Below, piece by piece: positions 22,938 to 36,313 of a stretch of DNA of 64,000 nt. The notes beneath the pieces were generated by a model. That model searched no databases. It was not told the DNA's origin and was given only the letters and a program-made list of their open reading frames with translations. Position 1 is the first letter of the stretch, and each line of letters starts with the position of its first letter. This DNA is from Rhabditoides inermis (lineage: Eukaryota; Nematoda; Chromadorea; Rhabditida; Rhabditidae): the NCBI GenBank assembly GCA_963966185.1, contig CAWZYM010000301.1, positions 1,299,001-1,363,000 on the forward strand. The letters are read 5' to 3'. The position numbers were made by a program, and so were the translations under genes.

Positions 22938-23652
22938 GAACTTTTTCCTAGAACAGTTTAGAACTTTTCACAACGATGTTTAGGGGTTTAGTACTTTTCA
23001 CGAAGATGTTCAGGAGTTTAGAACTTTTCCGTGAAACAGTTTGAAACTTTTCACAAAAATGTTTAGGGGTTTAGAACTTCTCACAAAGATGTTCAGGAGT
23101 TTAGAACTTTTTTCCTAGAAGAGTTTAGAACTTTTCACAACGATGTTTAGGGGTTTAGAACTTTTCACAAAGATGTTCAGGAGTTTAGAACTTTTCCGTA
23201 AAACAGTTCAAAACTTCTCACAAAGATGTTTAGGGGTTTAGAACTTCTCACGAAGATGTTCAGGCGTTTAGAACTTTTTCCTAGAACAGTTAAGAATTTT
23301 TCACAACGATGTTCAGTGGTTTAGAACTTCTCACAAAAATGTTCAGAAGTTCAGAACTTTTCCGTAAAACAGTTTAGAACTTTTCACAAAGATGTTTAGA
23401 AGTTCAGAACTTCTCACGAAGATGTTCAGGAGTTTGAAACTTTTTTCGTAAAACAGTTTTGAACTTTTCACAAAGATGTTTAGGGGTTTAGAACTTCTCA
23501 CGAAGATGTTCAGGAGTTTAGAACTTTTTCCTAGAACAGTTTAGAACTTTTCACAACGATGTTTAGGGGTTTAGAACTTTTCACGAAGATGTTCAGGAAT
23601 TTAGAACTTTTTTCCTAGAAGAGTTTAGAACTTTTCACAACGATGTTTAGGG

Positions 23653-26600
23653 GTTTAGAACTTTTCACAAAGATGTTTAGGGGTTTAAAACTTCTCACGA
23701 AGATGTTAAGGACTTTAGAACTTTTCCGTAAAACAGTTTAAAACTTTTCACAAAGATGTTTAGGGGTTTATAACTTTTCACAAAGATGTTCAGGAGTTTA
23801 GAACTTTTTCCTAAAACAGTTTAGAACTTTTCACAACGATGTTTAGGGGTTTAGAACTTTTCACGAAGATGTTCAGGAATTTAGAACTTTTTTCCTAGAA
23901 GAGTTTAGAACTTTTCACAACGATGTTTAGGGGTTTAGAACTTTTCACAAAGATGTTTAGGGGTTTAGAACTTTGCCGTAAAACAGTTTAGAACTTTTCA
24001 CAACGATGTTTAGTGGTTTAGAACTTCTCACAAAGATGTTCAGGAGTTTAGAACTTTTTCCTAGAACAGTTTAAAACTTTTCACAAAGATGTTTAGGGGT
24101 TTAGAACTTCTCACGAAGATGTTCAGGAGTTCAGAACTTTGCCGTAAAACAGTTTAGAACTTTTCACAAAGATGTTTAGGGGTTTAGAACTTCTCACGAA
24201 GATGTTCAGGAGTTTAGAACTTTTCCGTGAAACAGTTTAAAACTTTTCACGAAGATGTTTAGGAGTTTAGAACTTCTCACGAAGATGTTCAGGAATTTAG
24301 AACTTTTTTTCTAAAACAGTTTAAAACTTTTCACAACGATGTTTAGTGGTTTAGAACTTTTCACAAAGATGTTCAGGATTTCAGAACTTTTTCCTAGAAC
24401 AGTTTAGAACTTTTCACAAAGATGTTTAGGGGTTTAGAACTTCTCACGAAGATGTTCAGGACTTGAGAACTTTTCCGTAAAACAGTTTGAAACTTTTCAC
24501 AAAAATGTTTAGGGGTTTAGAACTTCTCACAAAGATGTTCAGGAGTTTAGAACTTTTTTCCTAGAAGAGTTTAGAACTTTTCACAACGATGTTTAGGGGT
24601 TTAGAACTTTTCACAAAGATGTTCAGGAGTTTAGAACTTTTCCGTAAAACAGTTCAAAACTTCTCACAAAGATGTTTAGGGGTTTAGAACTTCTCACGAA
24701 GATGTTCAGGAGTTTAGAACTTTTTTTCTAAAACAGTTTAAAACTTTTCACAACGATGTTTAGTGGTTTAGAACTTTTCACAAAGATGTTCAGGATTTCA
24801 GAACTTTTTCCTAGAACAGTTTAGAACTTTTCACAAAGACGTTTAGGGGTTTAGAACTTCTCACGAAGATGTTCAGGACTTAAGAACTTTTCCGTAAAAC
24901 AGTTTGAAACTTTTCACAAAAATGTTTAGGGGTTTAGAACTTCTCACAAAGATGTTCAGGAGTTTAGAACTTTTTTCCTAGAAGAGTTTAGAACTTTTCA
25001 CAACGATGTTTAGGGGTTTAGAACTTTTCACGAAGATGTTCAGGAGTTTAGAACTTTGCCGTAAAACAGTTTAGAACTTTTCACAAAGATGTTTAGGGGT
25101 TTAGAACTTCTCACGAAGATGTTCAGGAGTTCAGAACTTTTCCGTGAAACAGTTTAAAACTTTTCACGAAGATGTTTAGGAGTTTAGAACTTCTCACGAA
25201 AATGTTCAGGAGTTTAGAACTTTTTTCTAAAACAGTTTAAAACTTTTCACAACGATGTTTAGTGGTTTAGAACTTTTCACAAAGATGTTCAGGATTTCAG
25301 AACTTTTTCCTAGAACAGTTTAGAACTTTTCCCAAAGATGTTTAGGGGTTTAGAACTTCTCACGAAGATGTTCAGGACTTGAGAACTTTTCCGTAAAACA
25401 GTTTGAAACTTTTCACAAAAATGTTTAGGGGTTTAGAACTTCTCACAAAGATGTTCAGGAGTTAGAACTTTTTTCCTAGAAGAGTTTAGAACTTTTCACA
25501 ACGATGTTTAGGGGTTTAGAACTTTTCACAAAGATGTTCAGGAGTTTAGAACTTTTCCGTAAAACAGTTCAAAACTTCTCACAAAGATGTTTAGGGGTTT
25601 AGAACTTCTCACGAAGATGTTCAGGACTTGAGAACTTTTCCGTAAAACAGTTTGAAACTTTTCACAAAAATGTTTAGGGGTTTAGAACTTCTCACAAAGA
25701 TGTTCAGGAGTTTAGAACTTTTTTCCTAGAAGAGTTTAGAACTTTTCACAACGATGTTTAGGGGTTTAGAACTTTTCACAAAGATGTTCAGGAGTTTAGA
25801 ACTTTTCCGTAAAACAGTTCAAAACTTCTCACAAAGATGTTTAGGGGTTTAGAACTTCTCACGAAGATGTTCAGGAGTTTAGAACTTTTCCGTAAAACAG
25901 TTTAAAACTTTTCACAAAGATGTTTACGGGTTTAGAACTTCTCACGAAGATGTTCAGGCGTTTAGAACTTTTCCTAGAACAGTTAAGAATTTTTCACAAC
26001 GATGTTCAGTGGTTTAGAACTTCTCACAAAGATGTTCAGGAGTTTAGAACTTTTTCCTAGAACAGTTTAGAACTTTTCACAAAATTGTTTAGGGTTTAGA
26101 ACTTCTCACGAAGATGTTCAGAAGTTCAGAACTTTTCCGTTAAACAGTTTAGAACTTTTCACAAAGATGTTTAGAAGTTCAGAACTTCTCACGAAGATGT
26201 TCAGGAGTTTGAAACTTTTTCGTAAAACAGTTTTGAACTTTTCACAAAGACGTTTAGGGAAGTTCAGAACTTCTCACGAAGATGTTCAGGAGTTTGAAAC
26301 TTTTTCGTAAAACAGTTTTGAACTTTTCACAAAGACGTTTAGGGGTTTAGAACTTCTCACGAAGATGTTCAGGAGTTTAGAACTTTTCCTAGAACAGTTA
26401 AGAACTTTTCACAACGATGTTTAGGGGTTTAGAACTTTTCACAAAGATGTTCAGGAGTTTGAAACTTTTTCGTAAAACAGTTTTGAACTTTTCACAAAGA
26501 TGTTTAGGGGTTTAGAACTTCTCACGAAGATAATCAGGAGTTTAGAACTTTTCTGTAAAACAGTTAAAACTTTTCACAAAGATGTTTAGGGGTTTAGAAC

Positions 26601-29600
26601 TTTGCCGTAAAACAGTTTAGAACTTTTCACAAAGATGTTTAGGGGTTTAGAACTTCTCACGAAGATGTTCAGGAGTTTAGAACTTTTCCGTGAAACAGTT
26701 TAAAACTTTTCACAAAGATGTTTAGGAGTTTAGAACTTCTCACGAAGATGTTCAGGAGTTTAGAACTTTTTTTTCTAAATTAGTTTAAAACTTTTCACAA
26801 CGATGTTTAGTGGTTTAGAACTTTTCACAAAGATGTTTAGGGGTTTAAAACTTCTCACGAAGATGTTAAGGACTTTAGAACTTTTCCGTAAAACAGTTTA
26901 AAACTTTTCACAAAGATGTTTAGGGGTTTATAACTTTTCACAAAGATGTTCAGGAAATTAGAACTTTTTCCTAAAACAGTTTAGAACTTTTCACAACGAT
27001 GTTTAGGGGTTTAGAACTTTTCACGAAGATGTTCAGGAATTTAGAACTTTTTTCCTAGAAGAGTTTAGAACTTTTCACAACGATGTTTAGGGGTTTAGAA
27101 CTTTTCACAAAGATGTTTAGGGGTTTAGAACTTTGCCGTAAAACAGTTTAGAACTTTTCACAACGATGTTTAGTGGTTTAGAACTTCTCACAAAGATGTT
27201 CAGGAGTTTAGAACTTTTTCCTAGAACAGTTTAAAACTTTTCACAAAGATGTTTAGGGGTTTAGAACTTCTCACGAAGATGTTCAGGAGTTTAGAACTTT
27301 TCCGTGAAACAGTTTAAAACTTTTCACGAAGATGTTTAGGAGTTTAGAACTTCTCACGAAGATGTTCAGGAGTTTAGAACTTTTTTTCTAAAACAGTTTA
27401 AAACTTTTCACAACGATGTTTAGTGGTTTAGAACTTTTCACAAAGATGTTCAGGATTTCAGAACTTTTTCCTAGAACAGTTTAGAACTTTTCACAAAGAT
27501 GTTTAGGGGTTTAGAACTTCTCACGAAGATGTTCAGGACTTAAGAACTTTTCCGTAAAACAGTTTGAAACTTTTCACAAAAATGTTTAGAGGTTTAGAAC
27601 TTCTCACAAAGATGTTCAGGAGTTTAGAACTTTTTTCCTAGAAGAGTTTAGAACTTTTCACAACGATGTTTAGGGGTTTAGAACTTTTCACAAAGATGTT
27701 CAGGAGTTTAGAACTTTTCCGTAAAACAGTTCAAAACTTCTCACAAAGATGTTTAGGGGTTTAGAACTTCTCACGAAGATGTTCAGGAGTTTAGAACTTT
27801 TCCGTAAAACAGTTTAAAACTTTTCACAAAGATGTTTACGGGTTTAGAACTTCTCACGAAGATGTTCAGGCGTTTAGAACTTTTTCCTAGAACAGTTAAG
27901 AATTTTTCACAACGATGTTCAGTGGTTTAGAACTTCTCACAAAGATGTTCAGGAGTTTAGAACTTTTTCCTAGAACAGTTTAGAACTTTTCACAAAAATG
28001 TTTAGGGGTTTAGAACTTCTCACGAAGATGTTCAGAAGTTCAGAACTTTTCCGTAAAACAGTTTAGAACTTTTCACAAAGATGTTTAGAAGTTCAGAACT
28101 TCTCACGAAGATGTTCAGGAGTTTGAATCTTTTTCGTAAAACAGTTTTGAACTTTTCACAAAGATGTTTAGGGGTTTAGAACTTCTCACGAAGATGTTCA
28201 GGAGTTTAGAACTTTTTTCCTAGAACAGTTTAGAACTTTTCACAACGATGTTTAGGGGTTTAGAACTTTTCACAAAGATGTTCAGGAGTTTAGAACTTTT
28301 CCGTAAAACAGTTCAGAACTTTTCACAAAGATGTTTAGGGGTTTAGAACTTCTCACGAAGATAATCAGGAGTTTAGAACTTTTTCTTAGAACAGTTTAGA
28401 ATTTTTCAGAGAGATGTTTAGGGGTTTAGAACTTCTCACGAAGATGTTCAGGAGTTCAGAACTTTTCTGTAAAACAGTTAAAACTTTTCACAAAGATGTC
28501 TAGGGGTTTAGAACTTCTCACGAAGATGTTTAGGAGTTTAGAACTTTTCCGTGAAACAGTTTAAAACTTTTCACAAAGATGTTTAGGAGTTTAGAACTTC
28601 TCACGAAGATGTTCAGGAGTTTAGAACTTTTTTTTCTAAATTAGTTAAAAACTTATCACAACGATGTTTAGTGGTTTAGAACTTTTCACAAAGATGTTTA
28701 GGGGTTTATAACTTTTCCGTAAAACAGTTTAAAACTTTTCACAAAGATGTTTAGGGGTTTATAACTTTTCACAAAGATGTTCAGGAGTTTAGAACTTTTT
28801 CCTAGAACAGTTTAGAACTTTTCACAACGATGTTTAGGGAGGGGTTTAGAACTTTTCACGAAGATGTTCAGGAATTTAGAACTTTTTTCCTAGAAGAGTT
28901 TAGAACTTTTCACAACGATGTTTAGGGGTTTAGAACTTTTCACAAAGATGTTCAGGAGTTTAGAACTTTTCCGTAAAACAGTTCAAAACTTCTCACAAAG
29001 ATGTTTAGGGGTTTAGAACTTCTCACGAAGATGTTCAGGAGTTTAGAACTTTTCCGTAAAACAGTTTAAAACTTTTCACAAAGATGTTTACGGGTTTAGA
29101 ACTTCTCACGAAGATGTTCAGGCGTTTAGAACTTTTTCCTAGAACAGTTAAGAATTTTTCACAACGATGTTCAGTGGTTTAGAACTTCTCACAAAGATGT
29201 TCAGGAGTTTAGAACTTTTTCCTAGAACAGTTTAGAACTTTTTCACAAAAATGTTTAGGGGTTTAGAACTTCTCACGAAGATGTTCAGGAGTTTAGAACT
29301 TTTTTGTAAAACAGTTCAGAACTTTTCACAAAGATGTTTAGAAGTTCAGAACTTCTCACGAAGATGTTCAGGAGTTCGAAACTTTTTCGTAAAACAGTTT
29401 TGAACTTTTCACAAAAATGTTTAGGGGTTTAGAACTTCTCACGAAGATAATCAGGAGTTTAGAACTTTTTCTTTGAACAGTTTAGAATTTTTCACAGAGA
29501 TGTTTAGGGGTTTAGAACTTCTCACGAAGATGTTCAGGAGTTTAGAACTTTTCTGTAAAACAGTTAAAACTTTTCACAAAGATGTTTAGGGGTTTAGAAC

Positions 29601-32600
29601 TTCTCACGAAGATGTTCAGGAGTTTAGAACTTTGCCGTAAAACAGTTTAGAACTTTTCACAAAGATGTTTAGGGGTTTAGAACTTCTCACGAAGATGTTC
29701 AGGAGTTTAGAACTTTTCCGTGAAACAGTTCAAAACTTTTCACGAAGATGTTTAGGAGTTTAGAACTTCTCACGAAGATGTTCAGGAGTTTAGAACTTTT
29801 TTTCTAAAACAGTTTAAAACTTTTCACAACGATGTTTAGTGGTTTAGAACTTTTCACAAAGATGTTCAGGAGTTTAGAACTTTTTCCTAGAACAGTTTAG
29901 AACTTTTCACAAAGATGTTTAGAAGTTCAGAACTTCTCACGAAGATGTTCAGGAGTTCGAAACTTTTTCGTTAAACAGTTTTGAACTTTTCACAAAGATG
30001 TTTAGGGGTTTAGAACTTCTCACGAAGATGTTCAGGAGTTTAGAACTTTTTCCTAGAACAGTTTAGAACTTTTCACAACGATGTTTAGGGGTTTAGAACT
30101 TTTCACAAAGATGTTCAGGAGTTTAGAACTTTTCCGTAAAACAGTTCAGAACTTTTCACAAAGATGTTTAGGGGTTTAGAACTTCTCACGAAGATAATCA
30201 GGAGTTTAGAACTTTTTCTTAGAACAGTTTAGAATTTTTCACAGAGATGTTTAGGGGTTTAGAACTTCTCACGAAGATGTTCAGGAGTTTAGAACTTTTC
30301 TGTAAAACAGTTAAAACTTTTCACAAAGATGTTTAGGGGTTTAGAACTTTGCCGTAAAACAGTTTAGAACTTTTCACAAAGATGTTTAGGGGTTTAGAAC
30401 TTCTCACGAAGATGTTCAGGAGTTTAGAACTTTTCCGTGAAACAGTTTAAAACTTTTCACAAAGATGTTTAGGAGTTTAGAACTTCTCACGAAGATGTTC
30501 AGGAGTTTAGAACTTTGCCGTAAAACAGTTTAGAACTTTTCACGAAGATGTTTAGGAGTTTAGAACTTCTCACGAAGATGTTCAGGAGTTTAGAACTTTT
30601 TTTCTAAAACAGTTTAAAACTTTTCACAACGATGTTTAGTGGTTTAGAACTTTTCACAAAGATGTTCAGGATTTCAGAACTTTTTCCTAGAACAGTTTAG
30701 AACTTTTCACAACGATGTTTAGTGGTTTAGAACTTCTCACAAAGATAATCAGGAGTTTAGAACTTTTTCCTAAAACAGTTTAAAACTTTTCACAAAGATG
30801 TTTAAAGGTTTAGAACTTCTCACGAAGATGTTCAGGAGTTTAGAACTTTTCCGTGAAACAGTATAAAACTTTTCACGAAGATGTTTAGGAGTTTAGAACT
30901 TCTCACAAAGATGTTCAGGAGTTTAGAACTTTTTTTCTAAAACAGTTTAAAACTTTTCACAACGATGTTTAGTGGTTTAGAACTTTTCACAAAGATGTTC
31001 AGGATTTCAGAACTTTTTCCTAGAACAGTTTAGAACTTTTCACAAAGATGTTTAGGGGTTTAGAACTTCTCACGAAGATGTTCAGGAGTTTAGAACTTTT
31101 TCTTAGAACAGTTTAGAATTTTTCACAGAGATGTTTAGGGGTTTAGAACTTCTCACGAAGATGTTCAGGAGTTTAGAACTTTTCTGTAAAACAGTTAAAA
31201 CTTTTCACAAAGATGTTTAGGGGTTTAGAACTTTGCCGTAAAACAGTTTAGAACTTTTCACAAAGATGTTTAGGGGTTTAGAACTTCTCACGAAGATGTT
31301 CAGGAGTTTAGAACTTTTCCGTGAAACAGTTTAAAACTTTTCACAAAGATGTTTAGGAGTTTAGAACTTCTCACGAAGATGTTCAGGAGTTTAGAACTTT
31401 GCCGTAAAACAGTTTAGAACTTTTCACGAAGATGTTTAGGAGTTTAGAACTTCTCACGAAGATGTTCAGGAGTTTAGAACTTTTTTTCTAAAACAGTTTA
31501 AAACTTTTCACAACGATGTTTAGTGGTTTAGAACTTTTCACAAAGATGTTCAGGATTTCAGAACTTTTTCCTAGAACAGTTTAGAACTTTTCACAACGAT
31601 GTTTAGTGGTTTAGAACTTCTCACAAAGATAATCAGGAGTTTAGAACTTTTTCCTAAAACAGTTTAAAACTTTTCACAAAGATGTTTAAAGGTTTAGAAC
31701 TTCTCACGAAGATGTTCAGGAGTTTAGAACTTTTCCGTGAAACAGTATAAAACTTTTCACGAAGATGTTTAGGAGTTTAGAACTTCTCACAAAGATGTTC
31801 AGGAGTTTAGAACTTTTTTTCTAAAACAGTTTAAAACTTTTCACAACGATGTTTAGTGGTTTAGAACTTTTCACAAAGATGTTCAGGATTTCAGAACTTT
31901 TTCCTAGAACAGTTTAGAACTTTTCACAAAGATGTTTAGGGGTTTAGAACTTCTCACGAAGATGTTCAGGACTTAAGAACTTTTCCGTAAAACAGTTTAA
32001 AACTTTTCACAAAGATGTTTAGGGGTTTATAACTTTTCACAAAGATGTTCAGGAGTTTAGAACTTTTTCCTAGAACAGTTTAAAACTTTTCACAACGATG
32101 TTTAGGGGTTTAGAACTTTTCACGAAGATGTTCAGGAGTTTAGAACTTTTCCGTAAAACAGTTTGAAACTTTTCACAAAAATGTTTAGGGGTTTAGAACT
32201 TCTCACAAAGATGTTCAGGAGTTTAGAACTTTTTTCCTAGAAGAGTTTAGAACTTTTCACAACGATGTTTAGGGGTTTAGAACTTTTCACAAAGATGTTC
32301 AGGAGTTTAGAACTTTTCCGTAAAACAGTTCAAAACTTCTCACAAAGATGTTTAGGGGTTTAGAACTTCTCACGAAGATGTTCAGGCGTTAAGAACTTTT
32401 TCCTAGAACAGTTAAGAATTTTTCACAACGATGTTCAGTGGTTTAGAACTTCTCACAAAAATGTTCAGAAGTTCAGAACTTTTCCGTAAAACAGTTTAGA
32501 ACTTTTCACAAAGATGTTTAGAAGTTCAGAACTTCTCACGAAGTTGTTCAGGAGTTTGAAACTTTTTTCGTAAAACAGTTTTGAACTTTTCACAAAGATG

Positions 32601-35600
32601 TTTAGGGGTTTAGAACTTCTCACGAAGATGTTCAGGAGTTTAGAACTTTTTCCTAGAACAGTTTAGAACTTTTCACAACGATGTTTAGGGGTTTAGAACT
32701 TTTCACAAAGATGTTCAGGAGTTTAGAACTTTTCCGTAAAACAGTTCAGAACTTTTCACAAAGATGTTTAGGGGTTTAGAAGTTCTCACGAAGATAATCA
32801 GGAAATTAGAACTTTTTCTTAGATTAGTTTAGAATTTTTCACAGAGATGTTTAGGGGTTTAGAACTTCTCACGAAGATGTTCAGGAGTTTAGAACTTTTC
32901 TGTAAAACAGTTAAAATTTTTCACAAAGATGTTTAGGGGTTTAGAACTTTGCCGTAAAACAGTTTAGAACTTTTCACAAAGATGTTTAGGGGTTTAGAAC
33001 TTCTCACGAAGATGTTCAGGAGTTTAGAACTTTTCCGTGAAACAGTTCAAAACTTTTCACGAAGATGTTTAGGAGTTTAGAACTTCTCACGAAGATGTTC
33101 AGGAGTTTAGAACTTTTTTCTAAAACAGTTTAAAACTTTTCACAACGATGTTTAGTGGTTTAGAACTTTTCACAAAGATGTTCAGGAGTTTAGAACTTTT
33201 TCCTAGAACAGTTTAGAACTTTTCACAAAGATGTTTAGAAGTTCAGAACTTCTCACGAAGATGTTCAGGAGTTCGAAACTTTTTCGTAAAACAGTTTTGA
33301 ACTTTTCACAAAGATGTTTAGGGGTTTAGAACTTCTCACGAAGATGTTCAGGAGTTCAGAACTTTTTCCTAGAACAGTTTAGAACTTTTCACAACGATGT
33401 TTAGGGGTTTAGAACTTTTCACGAAGATGTTCAGGAATTTAGAACTTTTCTGTAAAACAGTTAAAATTTTTCACAAAGATGTTTAGGGGTTTAGAACTTT
33501 GCCGTAAAACAGTTTAGAACTTTTCACAAAGATGTTTAGGGGTTTAGAACTTCTCACGAAGATGTTCAGGAGTTTAGAACTTTTCCGTGAAACAGTTTAA
33601 AACTTTTCACAAAGATGTTTAGGAGTTTAGAACTTCTCACGAAGATGTTCAGGAGTTTAGAACTTTGCCGTAAAACAGTTTAGAACTTTTCACAAAGATG
33701 TTTAGGGGTTTAGAACTTCTCACGAAGATGTTCAGGAGTTTAGAACTTTTCCGTGAAACAGTTTAAAACTTTTCACGAAGATGTTTAGGAGTTTAGAACT
33801 TCTCACGAAGATGTTCAGGAGTTTAGAACTTTTTTTCTAAAACAGTTTTAAACTTTTCACAACGATGTTTAGTGGTTTAGAACTTTTCACAAAGATGTTC
33901 AGGATTTCAGAACTTTTTCCTAGAACAGTTTAGAACTTTTCACAACGATGTTTAGTGGTTTAGAACTTCTCACAAAGATGTTCAGGAGTTTAGAACTTTT
34001 TCCTAGAACAGTTTAAAACTTTTCACAAAGATGTTTAGGGGTTTAGAACTTCTCACGAAGATGTTCAGGAGTTTAGAACTTTTCCGTGAAACAGTATAAA
34101 ACTTTTCACGAAGATGTTTAGGAGTTTAGAACTTCTCACGAAGATGTTCAGGAGTTTAGAACTTTTTTTCTAAAACAGTTTAAAACTTTTCACAACGATG
34201 TTTAGTGGTTTAGAACTTTTCACAAAGATGTTCAGGATTTCAGAACTTTTCCGTAAAACAGTTTAAAACTTTTCACAAAGATGTTTACGGGTTTAGAACT
34301 TCTCACGAAGATGTTCAGGCGTTTAGAACTTTTTCCTAGAACAGTTAAGAATTTTTCACAACGATGTTCAGTGGTTTAGAACTTCTCACAAAGATGTTCA
34401 GGAGTTTAGAACTTTTTCCTAGAACAGTTTAGAACTTTTTCACAAAAATGTTTAGGGGTTTAGAACTTCTCACGAAGATGTTCAGGAGTTTAGAACTTTT
34501 CCGTAAAACAGTTCAGAACTTTTCACAAAGATGTTTAGAAGTTCAGAACTTCTCACGAAGATGTTCAGGAGTTCGAAACTTTTTCGTAAAACAGTTTTGA
34601 ACTTTTCACAAAAATGTTTAGGGGTTTAGAACTTCTCACGAAGATAATCAGGAGTTTAGAACTTTTTCTTTGAACAGTTTAGAATTTTTCACAGAGATGT
34701 TTAGGGGTTTAGAACTTCTCACGAAGATGTTCAGGAGTTTAGAACTTTTCTGTAAAACAGTTAAAACTTTTCACAAAGATGTTTAGGGGTTTAGAACTTC
34801 TCACGAAGATGTTCAGGAGTTTAGAACTTTGCCGTAAAACAGTTTAGAACTTTTCACAAAGATGTTTAGGGGTTTAGAACTTCTCACGAAGATGTTCAGG
34901 AGTTTAGAACTTTTCCGTGAAACAGTTCAAAACTTTTCACGAAGATGTTTAGGAGTTTAGAACTTCTCACGAAGATGTTCAGGAGTTTAGAACTTTTTTT
35001 CTAAAACAGTTTAAAACTTTTCACAACGATGTTTAGTGGTTTAGAACTTTTCACAAAGATGTTCAGGAGTTTAGAACTTTTTCCTAGAACAGTTTAGAAC
35101 TTTTCACAAAGATGTTTAGAAGTTCAGAACTTCTCACGAAGATGTTCAGGAGTTCGAAACTTTTTCGTTAAACAGTTTTGAACTTTTCACAAAGATGTTT
35201 AGGGGTTTAGAACTTCTCACGAAGTTGTTCAGGAGTTTAGAACTTTTTCCTAGAACAGTTTAGAACTTTTCACAACGATGTTTAGGGGTTTAGAACTTTT
35301 CACAAAGATGTTCAGGAGTTTAGAACTTTTCCGTAAAACAGTTCAGAACTTTTCACAAAGATGTTTAGGGGTTTAGAACTTCTCACGAAGATGTTCAGGA
35401 GTTTAGAACTTTTCCGTGAAACAGTTTAAAACTTTTCACAAAGATGTTTAGGAGTTTAGAACTTCTCACGAAGATGTTCAGGAGTTTAGAACTTTGCCGT
35501 AAAACAGTTTAGAACTTTTCACAAAGATGTTTAGGGGTTTAGAACTTCTCACGAAGATGTTCAGGAGTTTAGAACTTTTCCGTGAAACAGTTTAAAACTT

Positions 35601-36313
35601 TTCACGAAGATGTTTAGGAGTTTAGAACTTCTCACGAAGATGTTCAGGAGTTTAGAACTTTTTTTCTAAAACAGTTTAAAACTTTTCACAACGATGTTTA
35701 GTGGTTTAGAACTTTTCACAAAGATGTTCAGGATTTCAGAACTTTTTCCTAGAACAGTTTAGAACTTTTCACAACGATGTTTAGTGGTTTAGAACTTCTC
35801 ACAAAGATGTTCAGGAGTTTAGAACTTTTTCCTAAAACAACTTTTCACAAATATGTTTAAAGGTTTAGAACTTCTCACGAAGATGTTCAGGAGTTTAGAA
35901 CTCTGCCGTAAAACAGTTTAGAACTTTTCACGAAGATGTTTAGGGGTTTAGAACTTGTCACGAAGATGTTCAGGAGTTTAGAACTTTTCCGTGAAACAGT
36001 ATAAAACTTTTCACGAAGATGTTTAGGAGTTTAGAACTTCTCACGAAGATGTTCAGGAGTTTAGAACTTTTTTTTCTAAAACAGTTTAAAACTTTTCACA
36101 ACGATGTTTAGTGGTTTAGAACTTTTCACAAAGATGTTCAGGATTTCAGAACTTTTTCCTAGAACAGTTTAGAACTTTTCACAAAGATGTTTAGGGGTTT
36201 AGAACTTCTCACGAAGATGTTCAGGACTTAAGAACTTTTCCGTAAAACAGTTTAAAACTTTTCACAAAGATGTTTAGGGGTTTATAACTTTTCACAAAGA
36301 TGTTCAGGAGTTT
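23653..36313 (+). repeat. large satellite duplication, copy 2
   Basis: Counterpart of 10279-22937. It differs by whole-trimer gains and losses: an added unit near 26.26 kb, and a lost unit after the gataatcag marker near 26.53 kb. It diverges abruptly from copy 1 at about 36313. Confidence 0.85.
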
